A stretch of 64,000 bases of DNA from Photobacterium kishitanii. GTDB lineage: Bacteria; Pseudomonadota; Gammaproteobacteria; Enterobacterales; Vibrionaceae. The translations under genes and the position numbers were made by a program. Of the stretch, positions 37,265-45,967 are shown one piece after another (positions within the stretch are counted from its first letter, which is position 1; the number at the start of each line of letters is the position of its first letter). Under the pieces are notes generated by a model. The model searched no databases and was not told the origin of the DNA. It saw only the letters and a list, made by a program, of their open reading frames with translations. The stretch is from assembly GCF_003026355.1 (NCBI RefSeq), contig NZ_PYON01000002.1:1-64000 (forward strand). Reading direction: 5' to 3'.

Positions 37265-37279
37265 GTTTACACTGTAAAC
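37265..37279. promoter_or_regulatory. parS2 site 7
   Basis: GTTTACACTGTAAAC, a fully symmetric match apart from the central base, 15 bases before the stop of the PHP gene. Confidence 0.9.
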
Positions 37280-37293
37280 CGAAATACTATCGA

Positions 37294-38040
37294 CTACCAC
37301 TTATGCCCTTGGTATTGTTCCTCAACTAATTTACCTCGCTCAGTTAGAAATGCCAATAAGGTCTGTGGATGCTGCGTTGTAATCAACTCTTGAGGAAAAT
37401 TAACATGATCTAATAACGTTTGAATACTTGAGAAATTACCTACGTCAGCAGCAAAGTGAGCATCAGACCCCGTAGTTATTCTAGCGCCAACGTCTTTAGC
37501 TATCATAGCAATATCTTCACATCGTGGAGCACTACCCACTCGAGATCGTCCTAATGATGAATTATTAATTTCGACTAACACATTATATTCAGCAGCCGTA
37601 CGAATCACTTTTTCAAAATCGAAATCATAATTAGGATTCCCCGGATGACCAATCGCATCAACAACACCAGATTTAATGGTATTGATCAGCGCCTCTGTAT
37701 GATCTAATCGAGTGGTAGGTTTAAAAACTGGCTCATGTAAGCTAGCTATTACCCAATCTAGTTTAGCTAAAACAGTCTTATCCAAATCAACCTCGCCAGC
37801 AGTATTTACGATATTAGCTTCAACACCGCGTAATACAGCAACACCATTTAGAAAACGAGGAAGTACACGTTGATTAGCAAAGTACCAGAAATGCGGAGCA
37901 CCAGGCATTAAAGATGCGTGATCTGTATTACAAAACATTTTTAACCCCTTAGCTGCAGCAGCTTGAGAATTTTCAATAATTGTACTGTAAGCATGGCCAC
38001 TTGATAATGTATGGGTATGGGTATCAACTTGAATCTGCAT
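37294..38040 (-). CDS. PHP-domain phosphatase (YcdX type)
   Basis: A 248-residue metal-dependent phosphoesterase of the PHP family, similar to E. coli YcdX, which binds a trinuclear zinc site. Seen: [17 protein letters not shown] with the first ligands, [39 protein letters not shown], and [11 protein letters not shown], in the order of the family. Natural substrate is unknown. It lies 11 bases after tmcA on the same strand, so the two are probably co-transcribed. Its 3' end touches the parS2 cluster. Confidence 0.9.
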   Translation of the reverse strand: MQIQVDTHTHTLSSGHAYSTIIENSQAAAAKGLKMFCNTDHASLMPGAPHFWYFANQRVLPRFLNGVAVLRGVEANIVNTAGEVDLDKTVLAKLDWVIASLHEPVFKPTTRLDHTEALINTIKSGVVDAIGHPGNPNYDFDFEKVIRTAAEYNVLVEINNSSLGRSRVGSAPRCEDIAMIAKDVGARITTGSDAHFAADVGNFSSIQTLLDHVNFPQELITTQHPQTLLAFLTERGKLVEEQYQGHKW

Positions 38041-38051
38041 AACGTAAACCT

Positions 38052-40181
38052 CTAGTGAAGTGAAGAAGATAAAGAATAATAGCGAGCAACAACATTACGT
38101 AAATGCTGCTGGGCCAACTTTCGACTGGATAAATGGTACCGCTCAACCATAACTAACCAAGATTGTTTCTGTAAAATTTTCGCAATCGCAAAACCTAAAT
38201 CATCATCCCAATGACAATCATCTCGCAATAGAAGCTGTGACAACCAACTTTCAAGGCTTGCAACCACGACATCGTAACCAAGTCCACCATCAATAAATAT
38301 TTCTAATTGATGATTGATTTGTGAATGCGATAAACCATAATTTAGCGGTTGTTGAACATTATCAGAATATAATTTAAAGAATAATTGACTATCTAATTGG
38401 TTAAATTGTTCAACACGCTGACAAGAAAAAGAAGCGCCAAATAAAGATTGAGCATCATCAAACCATGACTGAGCAGCCATTGATAGTGGCTTAACGCACA
38501 ACAATGAATGATGACCACTCGCAACATCTTTAGTAATACCTAATCTTAGGGGGCGCAATAAACAATGAGACCAAAAATCAACTAACTCGCTAACAGCACC
38601 AAAACTTGTACCAATATAATCAATATTCTCATCCATCGCCTGTTGCAACACGGTATTAATTAATTGCGTACCAATCCCCTGCTGTTGAAAGCCATCCGCG
38701 ACTGCAATACGCAATATACGATAACAATGTTGTTCTGCTGCAATCGCATAACCTAAATGTGCCGCCAACGATTGTGCCAGCAAATGCCCTTGTGGACGAC
38801 GCTTGCCCTGCATCACTAACTGGGCTAATTGTTTGTCAAACCCGCCCTCTTTCGATACCACACAGCAACCAATAATTACCTCGGATTGTGAAGCAATAAG
38901 CAGCCTTAAATTAGGATCATCCAGGAGTTGCTGAATATCATTAGGAGAGGTTTGGTAATGAGCATTAATTAATAAACCAAAAAGTTGATTCAGCAATACT
39001 TCATTATGAGCGAGTTCTGCCGCCGGCAACACCGAATAACTCATCGATTCAGTAGCTGTTGTGGTTTCTATATCAATAAGATTTGGCGCTTGGGCAGCAA
39101 GTAATAATGCTTTAAAAACCCAAGCCTCTAGTGGATCACCTTTCGCCCATCTTATTGGCTGCTCCAAATGATAACTTCGCCATTGGGGCATGCACTCTGT
39201 TAATCGTTGTTTAAATTTAATCTCAAATCCACGCCCTGTACCTTCATAACCATGAATAGTGGTCGCAAAAACTAATCGGTTATGGCATCCAAGTAGCGCA
39301 GTTAAAATCGATGCGGGGATAGCGGCAGCTTCATCTACGATAATAAAATCAAAATTATGAGCTTCATTCACAATCCTATCGGCAGCTATAAATTCAACTC
39401 GACTCGCTCCTAAATGCAATTGATGACGATGAGGATGATCGGTTGCTGGTAATCGTAACTTAGCATGTTTAAACACCGTCTCAGCACAGGCAAATGAAGG
39501 CGCAGTAACCGCAACTTTAATCGTTCGAGTTTGTAATAATTCTGCCGCCGCAATACCTAACGCTGCTGATTTTCCACGGCCACGATCAGCTGATAAAACT
39601 AATGGTCGTTTACGGTGCCCTGTCATCACTTTAATAATCGCATCTACGGCTTCAGACTGGCCATCAGTTAAACAACTACGCTGAGTGTTTATATCAATAA
39701 ATGTAGGCGGCAAAATTACCTGTTGGAACGACGTCATTAAAGAAGGCTGCTGCTGTGGTTGCGACTGCTGAATGAGCACCACTTCAGGGTTAACAAATAA
39801 TCGACCTAAACGTTGATAAAACGGCGTAGCTGCATCGCTTAAACGCCATGTAGGCGGTGCTATAATTACTAATATACCGCCGCCTCTAATCGTGCCAGAA
39901 AGTGCACCTAGCGTATCAGCATTGATCCCACCTAAACCATTAATAACCACCATATCAAACTCTTGTCCAAGCCATTGCTTTGACTGTTTAAACGATGATG
40001 ATGTAAATGATACAGGTGCATTATCACCACTCCATAACCGCTGTGGAAAGTGTTTACCAACAATAACAGCTGTTGTGGCTGCCCATTCTAAACTACCTTC
40101 TAATACCACTAATTGGCGGCAAAAATGCTGCGATAGCTGCTGCTGAAGTTGAGCAAAAAAAGTATCTAACGGCACCGACAT
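38052..40181 (-). CDS. tmcA: tRNA(Met) cytidine acetyltransferase
   Basis: A 709-residue ATP-dependent enzyme that forms N4-acetylcytidine at the wobble position of elongator tRNA-Met, which prevents misreading of AUA. Seen: N-terminal DUF1726-like domain, an RNA-helicase-like ATPase with Walker [14 protein letters not shown] and Walker [12 protein letters not shown], a GNAT acetyltransferase domain with [20 protein letters not shown] binding acetyl-CoA, and a C-terminal tail domain. The ATG at 40181 gives the normal length; a TTG four codons upstream is unlikely. It is the first gene of a pair with the PHP phosphatase. Confidence 0.94.
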   Translation of the reverse strand: MSVPLDTFFAQLQQQLSQHFCRQLVVLEGSLEWAATTAVIVGKHFPQRLWSGDNAPVSFTSSSFKQSKQWLGQEFDMVVINGLGGINADTLGALSGTIRGGGILVIIAPPTWRLSDAATPFYQRLGRLFVNPEVVLIQQSQPQQQPSLMTSFQQVILPPTFIDINTQRSCLTDGQSEAVDAIIKVMTGHRKRPLVLSADRGRGKSAALGIAAAELLQTRTIKVAVTAPSFACAETVFKHAKLRLPATDHPHRHQLHLGASRVEFIAADRIVNEAHNFDFIIVDEAAAIPASILTALLGCHNRLVFATTIHGYEGTGRGFEIKFKQRLTECMPQWRSYHLEQPIRWAKGDPLEAWVFKALLLAAQAPNLIDIETTTATESMSYSVLPAAELAHNEVLLNQLFGLLINAHYQTSPNDIQQLLDDPNLRLLIASQSEVIIGCCVVSKEGGFDKQLAQLVMQGKRRPQGHLLAQSLAAHLGYAIAAEQHCYRILRIAVADGFQQQGIGTQLINTVLQQAMDENIDYIGTSFGAVSELVDFWSHCLLRPLRLGITKDVASGHHSLLCVKPLSMAAQSWFDDAQSLFGASFSCQRVEQFNQLDSQLFFKLYSDNVQQPLNYGLSHSQINHQLEIFIDGGLGYDVVVASLESWLSQLLLRDDCHWDDDLGFAIAKILQKQSWLVMVERYHLSSRKLAQQHLRNVVARYYSLSSSLH

Positions 40182-40236
40182 AAATAGATCCAAAAATAAA
40201 TGACAAATAAATCATAACACAGCCACAACAGGCATA

Positions 40237-40265
40237 AAAAAACCACGCATAATAGCGTGGTTTTT
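40237..40265. terminator. terminator between parB2 and tmcA
   Basis: Stem AACCACGC / GCGTGGTT with loop ATAATA, flanked by A-run on the left and T-run on the right. It ends parA2-parB2 transcription (minus strand) and would work in either direction. Confidence 0.88.
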
Positions 40266-40283
40266 ATTAAGTAAAATAAACCG

Positions 40284-41258
40284 TTATTTTAGATAATCAT
40301 CTAAATAGGCCAACACATCATTAATTTGACGATCACTCATCTTTTTTAATTTAAGCTGTAACTTATCACCATCACGAGTATAAGAAACTTTTCCTTTAAT
40401 TAAATCTTGTGATGTTGGCTTTTCTACTACAGCTTTAGGATGTAATTGCTCGCCTAATTGCTCTAGTTTTCCAGTCACTTCACGAGTAATACGACTAATA
40501 CCCTGCGCATTAATTGTTTTCCATAATGACGCATTATCACCACTTAAATCAGCAATCATGTGCTGTTGTTGCTCATGATTTAAACCAAAGAAAATACGAT
40601 GAAGTTTCACAATTGTTGGACGACCAAGTTCACCAACACTTGGATAAGCCATCAACAATTCCATAGGTAAACTAGCTGCTTTTAATGCACCACTTACTAA
40701 TGCTTCGCTGCATTGTAAATATTTAGCGAGCTCTTTTTGATCTGCAACTTTACCCGAGTCGAGCAACGACTGCATTTCTTTACCACGTTCAAACAGTGAT
40801 AACGGTTTATGGGCGTTAGCGACATCAGATAGAAACTTAGCATGTTCAGTATTGATGCCTTTAGCGACATAAATTAAAAAATCTTTGTGAGCAATAATAC
40901 AAGACATGCGACGGCGACTACCGTCTAATACTTCAATACGACCATCATCAAGCCAACGACCCACTGCTGGATATTGTTGGCCACGATCTTTTAATGTCAC
41001 CAAAATATCCGCTAAAGCATGCTCATTTAAGAAGGCTTGTTCACGGGCATTTTCAGCAAAAACGATAGTTTGAGTACTGACATCATCTGCCTTTACTTTT
41101 ACTAATTCAAAAGCAACAGTATCTTCACCCGCAACAGCTAATTCAATAACTGCAGCTTTATCACGAGCTGCTGTTTGTGCTTCTGTAACGTTAGTAGCGC
41201 GGCGTTTATCTGCTTTGCCAAACAAACGTGCGTTAAGATCTGTAGTTTTAATTGCCAT
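40284..41258 (-). CDS. parB2: chromosome II partition protein ParB2
   Basis: A 324-residue centromere-binding protein. Seen: an N-terminal ParB-N nuclease-like region with VGRWLDDGRIEVLDGSRRRMSCI (the CTP-binding segment of ParB proteins is of this type), then a helix-turn-helix with DQKELAKYLQCSEALVSGALKAA, and a C-terminal dimerisation part. It binds the parS2 palindromes listed in this window and, with ParA2, positions the new origins at the cell poles. It starts seven bases after the parA2 stop, and both are read away from the origin. The sequence belongs to the plasmid-like type III ParB group rather than the chromosome I type. Confidence 0.94.
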   Translation of the reverse strand: MAIKTTDLNARLFGKADKRRATNVTEAQTAARDKAAVIELAVAGEDTVAFELVKVKADDVSTQTIVFAENAREQAFLNEHALADILVTLKDRGQQYPAVGRWLDDGRIEVLDGSRRRMSCIIAHKDFLIYVAKGINTEHAKFLSDVANAHKPLSLFERGKEMQSLLDSGKVADQKELAKYLQCSEALVSGALKAASLPMELLMAYPSVGELGRPTIVKLHRIFFGLNHEQQQHMIADLSGDNASLWKTINAQGISRITREVTGKLEQLGEQLHPKAVVEKPTSQDLIKGKVSYTRDGDKLQLKLKKMSDRQINDVLAYLDDYLK

Positions 41259-41265
41259 CTGTCAA

Positions 41266-42480
41266 TTACTCCTCATTCAAGTTTGCCCAGTGGCTGTGCA
41301 TAACACGTTCTAATTCAAGACCAACCCGCTGAATAGCTTCTTGAGCGGTTGAAAGGGTCTTTTTTCCCCCTTCAAATTCAGCAGCAGTAAGATCAAAAAC
41401 AGTACTATAAGTATCAGCACATGTCTCAAAAGCACGGCTTCGTGGCACTGTTGCCATCATTACTTGCTCACGTAACAAGTAATTCATTTCCGTTAATACA
41501 GAAACTTGCTTTTTATTATCATCTTCAAACATAGTCGGCATTAGACGAATAAATTCTAATCCATGCCAATCTTCTGGAAACATCTCATAAACAGTAGGTA
41601 AATGCTGAAAAAAGTTAACCGTTGATGCCCAGTCTAAACGTTTTGCAGCACATGGAATAATCAGAGCATTAGATGCATACATTGCATTCCATACTAAAGG
41701 ATCGATATGAGGACCAGTATCAATCATAATGATATCAAACTCATCAGCGATAGGATCGATCACTTTCTCTTTAAGCAAACGGACAATATCAAGATCTTGA
41801 TTTACGGCTAAATCCTGCCAAGCGTCAGCATTGAACATGGCATCTTCAGGGAAAGCTGCAATCGTTTTAAGGTTTGGATATTGAGTTGGCATTACCACAT
41901 TATCCATCACAAAATGCTTATCCGTTAATACACCCTCAGGGACATTATCTAACATAACATCGACAGCAGAATAAATCGTTTCTTGCTTACCAATACTGAT
42001 CAAAGGGTTGAGAAATAAACGTAATGATCCTTGAGGATCGAGGTCAATAAGGCAAATTCGGTAGCGCTTATCTAAATCTAACGCTAAACAAGCAGCAATA
42101 TGTACTGCTGTCATTGATTTTCCAGTCCCCCCTTTTTGATTCTGAACATTCACCACCCATGGTTTACGCCCAGCACCTTCACGTTCATAAAAGGCCGGTT
42201 TTTTTGCAGCAGCCATCAATTGATGCGCTTCTTCAAGGGTTATTGAATAATGGTTAGCTTTATTTTTAGTAAATTGATGACCCGTTGCTTCCATCCGTGA
42301 AATTGCATCATCCAATTTTCGACGAGTTAAACCTGAACGTGTCTCCATTAGCGCTTTTGACATTGGCGGAAAAACCTCGTCACGACGCTCTTCTAAGACA
42401 ATTTCAATACGATCAGCTTGTACTTGTTTGGTTTGCTCTGCAATATTGAGCAAATTTTGTATCGTCTGTTCCCTATTCAT
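41266..42480 (-). CDS. parA2: chromosome II partition ATPase ParA2
   Basis: A 404-residue P-loop ATPase with an N-terminal DNA-binding winged-helix extension typical of P1/P7-like ParA proteins. Seen: SGLTRRKLDDAISRMEATGH in the N-terminal part, the deviant Walker A NQKGGTGKSMTAVH, DLDPQGSLRLFLN, and the Walker B region IIMIDTGPHIDPL. It forms ATP-dependent filaments or gradients that pull ParB2-parS2. I chose ATG 42480, which matches the family length; an ATG 14 codons upstream is the alternative. The short leader contains an imperfect parS2-like sequence (ATCACTGTAAAC near 42527), which may take part in autoregulation. Confidence 0.94.
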   Translation of the reverse strand: MNREQTIQNLLNIAEQTKQVQADRIEIVLEERRDEVFPPMSKALMETRSGLTRRKLDDAISRMEATGHQFTKNKANHYSITLEEAHQLMAAAKKPAFYEREGAGRKPWVVNVQNQKGGTGKSMTAVHIAACLALDLDKRYRICLIDLDPQGSLRLFLNPLISIGKQETIYSAVDVMLDNVPEGVLTDKHFVMDNVVMPTQYPNLKTIAAFPEDAMFNADAWQDLAVNQDLDIVRLLKEKVIDPIADEFDIIMIDTGPHIDPLVWNAMYASNALIIPCAAKRLDWASTVNFFQHLPTVYEMFPEDWHGLEFIRLMPTMFEDDNKKQVSVLTEMNYLLREQVMMATVPRSRAFETCADTYSTVFDLTAAEFEGGKKTLSTAQEAIQRVGLELERVMHSHWANLNEE

Positions 42481-42599
42481 TATTACTCTACGCCATGATG
42501 ATTGACTGACTATATTGTACAATAAATATCACTGTAAACAATAAAAAGCTGAACAAAAACATGTGATACTAATCTCAACTAAAAAACATACTGTAATGC

Positions 42600-42625
42600 A
42601 AAAAGCATTAAATTTAATGCTTTTT
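42600..42625. repeat. perfect 26-bp palindrome
   Basis: Arms AAAAAGCATTAAA and its complement. As RNA it would form a hairpin with A- and T-runs on either side, possibly a terminator in both directions between parA2 and the origin. Confidence 0.75.
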
Positions 42626-42700
42626 AGACTTAATTTAACTTTAATATCTAACTTAATCCCCCAAGAAAAACCATTTCATAAAAATGTTACAGCGTCACAA

Positions 42701-42715
42701 GTTTACATTGTAAAT
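42701..42715. promoter_or_regulatory. parS2 site 8, next to the origin
   Basis: GTTTACATTGTAAAT, full match to NTTTACANTGTAAAN. It lies about 800 bases from the iterons, and only 46 bases from a candidate second-class RctB site (42762-42775). In V. cholerae a parS2 site at this position links partition with replication control. Confidence 0.85.
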
Positions 42716-42818
42716 CTTACTTCGGTCTTTCTTAAGCGGAACAATGAAAAAATAGGGATAGTTTACGGTCAATGCTATTTCAATCTTAAAATCATCTTTT
42801 ATGCTAATAATATAATAA

Positions 42819-42848
42819 TGCTAATGAAATTAGCCAATTTCATTAGCA
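42819..42848. repeat. perfect 13-bp hairpin in the inc region
   Basis: TGCTAATGAAATT - AGCC - AATTTCATTAGCA. There is no T-run, so it is not a simple terminator; it could structure an rctA-like transcript or bind a protein. Confidence 0.7.
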
Positions 42849-42934
42849 AATCAGTCTAAAATTGAAAATAAAGGCTAATTATCTAAAAAACAAGCTGAAA
42901 TTAAACATCCCGTTATCAAAAAAATTGCTCGCTA

Positions 42935-43395
42935 CTTGATCATTGTTCCATGGGAAATTCGAATAAAATGAAACGATGATCAAGCGACAAAAAGCATTAA
43001 AATAAGGCTGTAAACCACGTATTTTCAACCTATTAATAACGGAAAAATGATCAAGAGTAACAACGATGATCAGTTAGTCACTTTAAACGCTACGGAAGCA
43101 TGTAAAATAATAGTGGAACTACGGAGAATGCTGATTCAATAAGGGCTGTGAGAATATAAAGATAAGATTAAAGTAGCTAAAACAAAGCGAAATTTAAGCA
43201 TTTGGTTAGATTGAAATACACATTTTCCCTGATGATCATTGATCCCACAACGGATAGATGACATTTAGCCCTCTTTTTACGTTGAATGTCATTTCAATTA
43301 GCTGTTAAATCAACTTCAAATAGACACTAAAGAGAAGACTCAGGGATGAAATATCAATTTGAAACTTGAAAACGCGTAATCATGATCATCTTTCC
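42935..43395. promoter_or_regulatory. inc region with scattered RctB-type sites
   Basis: Sites related to the iterons, in either orientation: 42935-42951 (CTTGATCATTGTTCCAT), 42972-42984 (complement), 43041-43055 (complement), 43062-43072 (complement), 43232-43246 (ATGATCATTGATCCC) and 43382-43395, the last identical to the third iteron of the array. A TTTACGTTGAATGT at 43276-43289 may be a second-class (39-mer-like) site. In V. cholerae this side of the origin restrains replication. Confidence 0.7.
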
Positions 43396-43467
43396 AGTAC
43401 AAGAAAGAGTAGAATCGGCATAGAAGGTGGCCCTTTTCGCTAAAAATACACACTTTACGATCATGGC

Positions 43468-43476
43468 TGTGGATAA
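43468..43476 (-). promoter_or_regulatory. DnaA box
   Basis: TTATCCACA on the minus strand, a perfect consensus DnaA box, 27 bases before the first iteron. Confidence 0.9.
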
Positions 43477-43502
43477 CATTGTGGAAAAGATGAGAGTGAA
43501 TG

Positions 43503-43631
43503 ATGATCATGCTTTCATTATTATTATGATCATGTTTTCAGGTTACTAATGATCATCTTTCCATCGCTATTATGATCATGCTTTCAGGCTCTATATGATC
43601 ATGTTTCTGGATTTACATTGATCATCGTTCC
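43503..43631 (+). repeat. six RctB iterons with exact 23-bp period
   Basis: Starts at 43503, 43526, 43549, 43572, 43595 and 43618. Five begin ATGATCAT and the last TTGATCAT, each followed by a pyrimidine-rich GCTTTC, GTTTTC, CTTTCC or CGTTCC end. Every copy contains one GATC for Dam. The 23-bp step is about two helical turns, which would put all RctB molecules on one face of the DNA. Confidence 0.95.
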
Positions 43632-43638
43632 AATAGCA

Positions 43639-43827
43639 CTAAAAATAATACATAATATAAACAAATGGTTACGATAATATTTTCCACCTGATCATTAGAT
43701 CATAATATCAATAAGATCAGATTTAATCATAAAGATCAGTTTTAAAATCTTTAAATAAAAAACTTTCTTTCTTGATCTTTTTCTATTAATCTTTACGGAA
43801 AGATGATGCTTCTACGGCCAATGACAA
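43639..43827. other. AT-rich unwinding element with six ATCA motifs; rctB leader
   Basis: ATCA occurs at 43691, 43699, 43707, 43716, 43726 and 43735, spaced 8 to 10 bases. In V. cholerae, RctB binds single-stranded ATCA repeats at this position during strand opening. The following T-rich stretch and ACGGAAAG near 43795 probably hold the rctB promoter region; no standard ribosome-binding site is directly before ATG 43828. Confidence 0.8.
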
Positions 43828-45828
43828 ATGAACTCCGCTCGAAATACTAAAAAAACCCCGATTGATAAGATATTGATCGAAGCACCAAGATCACACAAAG
43901 ATGGTCATTTATTTGTGATCCCAGCAAATCTGGTTGACTGGTTACCTCAGTACCAACATTTTAAAGGTGTGACCAAAAGTATTATTGAGCTGTTAAATAT
44001 TATTTCATTACGTGGCCTATCAACCCAAGATGGTATGGTTTCAACAACCGAACTGATTGAAGCTACCGAAGGCCAATTAACTCGAGCGGCAATTCAACAA
44101 CGTTTACGAGCTGCGGTGACTGTTGGTTTATTTAGCCAACAGCCCGTACGATTTGAAGAAGGTCTTGCTGGTAAAACAATGTTGCATCATTTTATTAATC
44201 CAGCCTTGCTGATTTCTCAACTTGGTACCGGTAGTTTACTCTCAGAACAATTTAAGCAACGTGAAAAGCAAAAGCGTTCTAAAGCGTTAGCACAAAATCA
44301 TGTTAATCGTCGTTTACTGACTGAATATGGCTTAGGCACTCCTCCCTCTATGCCTGATGAAGCTGATCAAATTGTGGTATCACCAACCAGTTGGGCAGGT
44401 ATCATTGATCAGGCGTTAGCACCACCACGCACTAAAAAAAGCTATCAAAAAGCAATGGTTGCGATCAGTGGAACGAAAGCGATCATTGAAACACGATCTT
44501 CAAAATCGATCATGACAGTTGATGATCTTATGACGTTGTTTGCGTTGTTTACGTTAACAGTACAATACCATGATCATCATCTTGCTGATTATGAAATTCA
44601 ACTACGATCAATGGCGAATAAAACCCCTGTATATATTACTGATATTTTGGCATTACGTGGCAAAAAAGACAGTGGCCCAGCGCGTGATTCTATTCGTGAA
44701 AGTATCGATCGTATTGAATTTACTGATTTTCAATTGCATGAATTAACAGGCCGCTGGCTTAGTGAAAATATGCCTGAAGGTTTTAAAAGTGATCGGTTTC
44801 GATTTATAGCACGTACAATCACGGCATCGGAAGAAGCACCTCAAGAAGGTGAAGATGGTGAAATTCGAATTAAACCTAATCTTTACATTTTAGTTTGGGA
44901 ACCGTCATTTTTTGATGAATTATTAACGCGCGATTATTTTTTCTTATTTCCACCAGAGATCTTACGTCAACATACATTAGTGTTTCAGTTATACACATTT
45001 TTTAGAAGTCGAATGTCTCGTCGTGTGGTCGATTCAATGCTTTTAAGTGAGCTAAATCAAAAGCTTGCGAGGAATATTGAGTGGCGCCGTTTCTCTTCAG
45101 ATATTATTCGAGAACTGAAGAAATTAGCGGAAGGAAAAGCAACCGAGACAATGTTTGCCGTGAATTTATGGGGATATCATTTAACGATATCTGCTGACGA
45201 TATTGATAAACGTTATACTGATTATCGTGTTGATATTCGGTCTGACGCCGAAGAGGTTATTCGCTATTCTCGAGCGAAAACAACCAACGAAGGCAAACGT
45301 AACATGGCACCAACAATGCCAAATCCATTACGTAATGAAATTATGCCGAAACAAGCGCTGGATCAATTATCAGCAATTATTGATGGCGAATTTGAACCGA
45401 TTCAGCGTAAAGAGTCTCGTCCTCGTGGTCGTTTAGGACGTCGAATTAAGTTACGTAAACATTTAGTTGAAATTAACGCAGATGAATTAACCATCGTTTT
45501 ATCTAAATATACCTCTTCTGAAGCGCTACAACGTAGTATAACAGCGTTATCGGCAATGACTGGTCATCCCGCCACTACAATTACAGAAGAGTGTCAGGGA
45601 TATTTAGAGAAGCTTGATTGGCTTCATGTTGCGGGTGAGCGAGTGAGTTATGAAACGTTAAGTAAAACGGTTGAATTGTATAATAGCCGTCAAGATGAGC
45701 GTCATTTGTCGATTGAGCGCTTAATTTCAGGATTAGCTGTTCGTCGCAAGATATGTAAGCTGGTTCATGAGGGCCATATTACCGAGCAAGTATTAACCGC
45801 ATTAGACGATGTCGCTAAAGGTATTTAA
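43828..45828 (+). CDS. rctB: chromosome II replication initiator RctB
   Basis: A 666-residue initiator unique to Vibrionaceae; it binds the iterons, opens the origin and autoregulates. Seen: the highly conserved N-terminal stretch around PRSHKDGHLF, HFKGVTKSI and STTELIEATEGQLTRAAIQQR (winged helix), VRFEEGLAGKTMLHHF, then ALAPPRTKKSYQKAM and FALFTLTVQYHDHHL in the central domain, LTGRWLSENMPEGFKSDRF, and PRGRLGRRIKLRKHLVEINADE in the C-terminal part. The length is close to the roughly 660 residues known from Vibrio. The start at 43828 lacks a clear Shine-Dalgarno sequence, so translation may be weak on purpose or begin slightly later. Confidence 0.97.
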   Translation: MNSARNTKKTPIDKILIEAPRSHKDGHLFVIPANLVDWLPQYQHFKGVTKSIIELLNIISLRGLSTQDGMVSTTELIEATEGQLTRAAIQQRLRAAVTVGLFSQQPVRFEEGLAGKTMLHHFINPALLISQLGTGSLLSEQFKQREKQKRSKALAQNHVNRRLLTEYGLGTPPSMPDEADQIVVSPTSWAGIIDQALAPPRTKKSYQKAMVAISGTKAIIETRSSKSIMTVDDLMTLFALFTLTVQYHDHHLADYEIQLRSMANKTPVYITDILALRGKKDSGPARDSIRESIDRIEFTDFQLHELTGRWLSENMPEGFKSDRFRFIARTITASEEAPQEGEDGEIRIKPNLYILVWEPSFFDELLTRDYFFLFPPEILRQHTLVFQLYTFFRSRMSRRVVDSMLLSELNQKLARNIEWRRFSSDIIRELKKLAEGKATETMFAVNLWGYHLTISADDIDKRYTDYRVDIRSDAEEVIRYSRAKTTNEGKRNMAPTMPNPLRNEIMPKQALDQLSAIIDGEFEPIQRKESRPRGRLGRRIKLRKHLVEINADELTIVLSKYTSSEALQRSITALSAMTGHPATTITEECQGYLEKLDWLHVAGERVSYETLSKTVELYNSRQDERHLSIERLISGLAVRRKICKLVHEGHITEQVLTALDDVAKGI

Positions 45829-45857
45829 CGAAGAATCATTGTGGAGTACAGAGAAAG

Positions 45858-45886
45858 AGAGTGCTTCTAGGTGCTCTTTTTGTTTT
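45858..45886 (+). terminator. terminator of rctB
   Basis: A 7-bp stem AGAGTGC / GTGCTCT, including two G-U pairs, followed by TTTTTGTTTT. Confidence 0.7.
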
Positions 45887-45967
45887 AATAAACAGTAAAT
45901 AGAATTAACACGTAATGCCGAATGTGTAGTACGTGATATTAAGTATTATTGTTAGCGGAGTTAGACG

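Larger units (their letters stand above)
42523..42934. other. parA2-origin intergenic region (rctA-like position)
   Basis: In V. cholerae this interval holds rctA, a transcribed but untranslated negative control locus. Here a 98-codon reading frame occurs at 42563-42859, but it has no ribosome-binding site and no recognisable product, so I do not call it. The interval contains a perfect 26-bp palindrome (42600-42625), a parS2 site (42701-42715), a motif TTTACGGTCAATGC (42762-42775) shared with the outlying RctB region, and a perfect hairpin (42819-42848). Confidence 0.6.
43440..43827. other. replication origin of chromosome II (oriCII)
   Basis: Order as in V. cholerae oriCII: a DnaA box, six RctB iterons in direct orientation, then an AT-rich unwinding region and rctB reading away. 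Part features are listed separately. The origin type is plasmid-like: initiation depends on RctB and Dam methylation, with DnaA in an accessory role; that part is knowledge from V. cholerae. Confidence 0.92.

Noticed and set aside
42563..42859. A 98-codon frame between parA2 and the origin
   Set aside because: It crosses a parS2 site and hairpin structures, has no ribosome-binding site, and the equivalent V. cholerae locus rctA is not translated.
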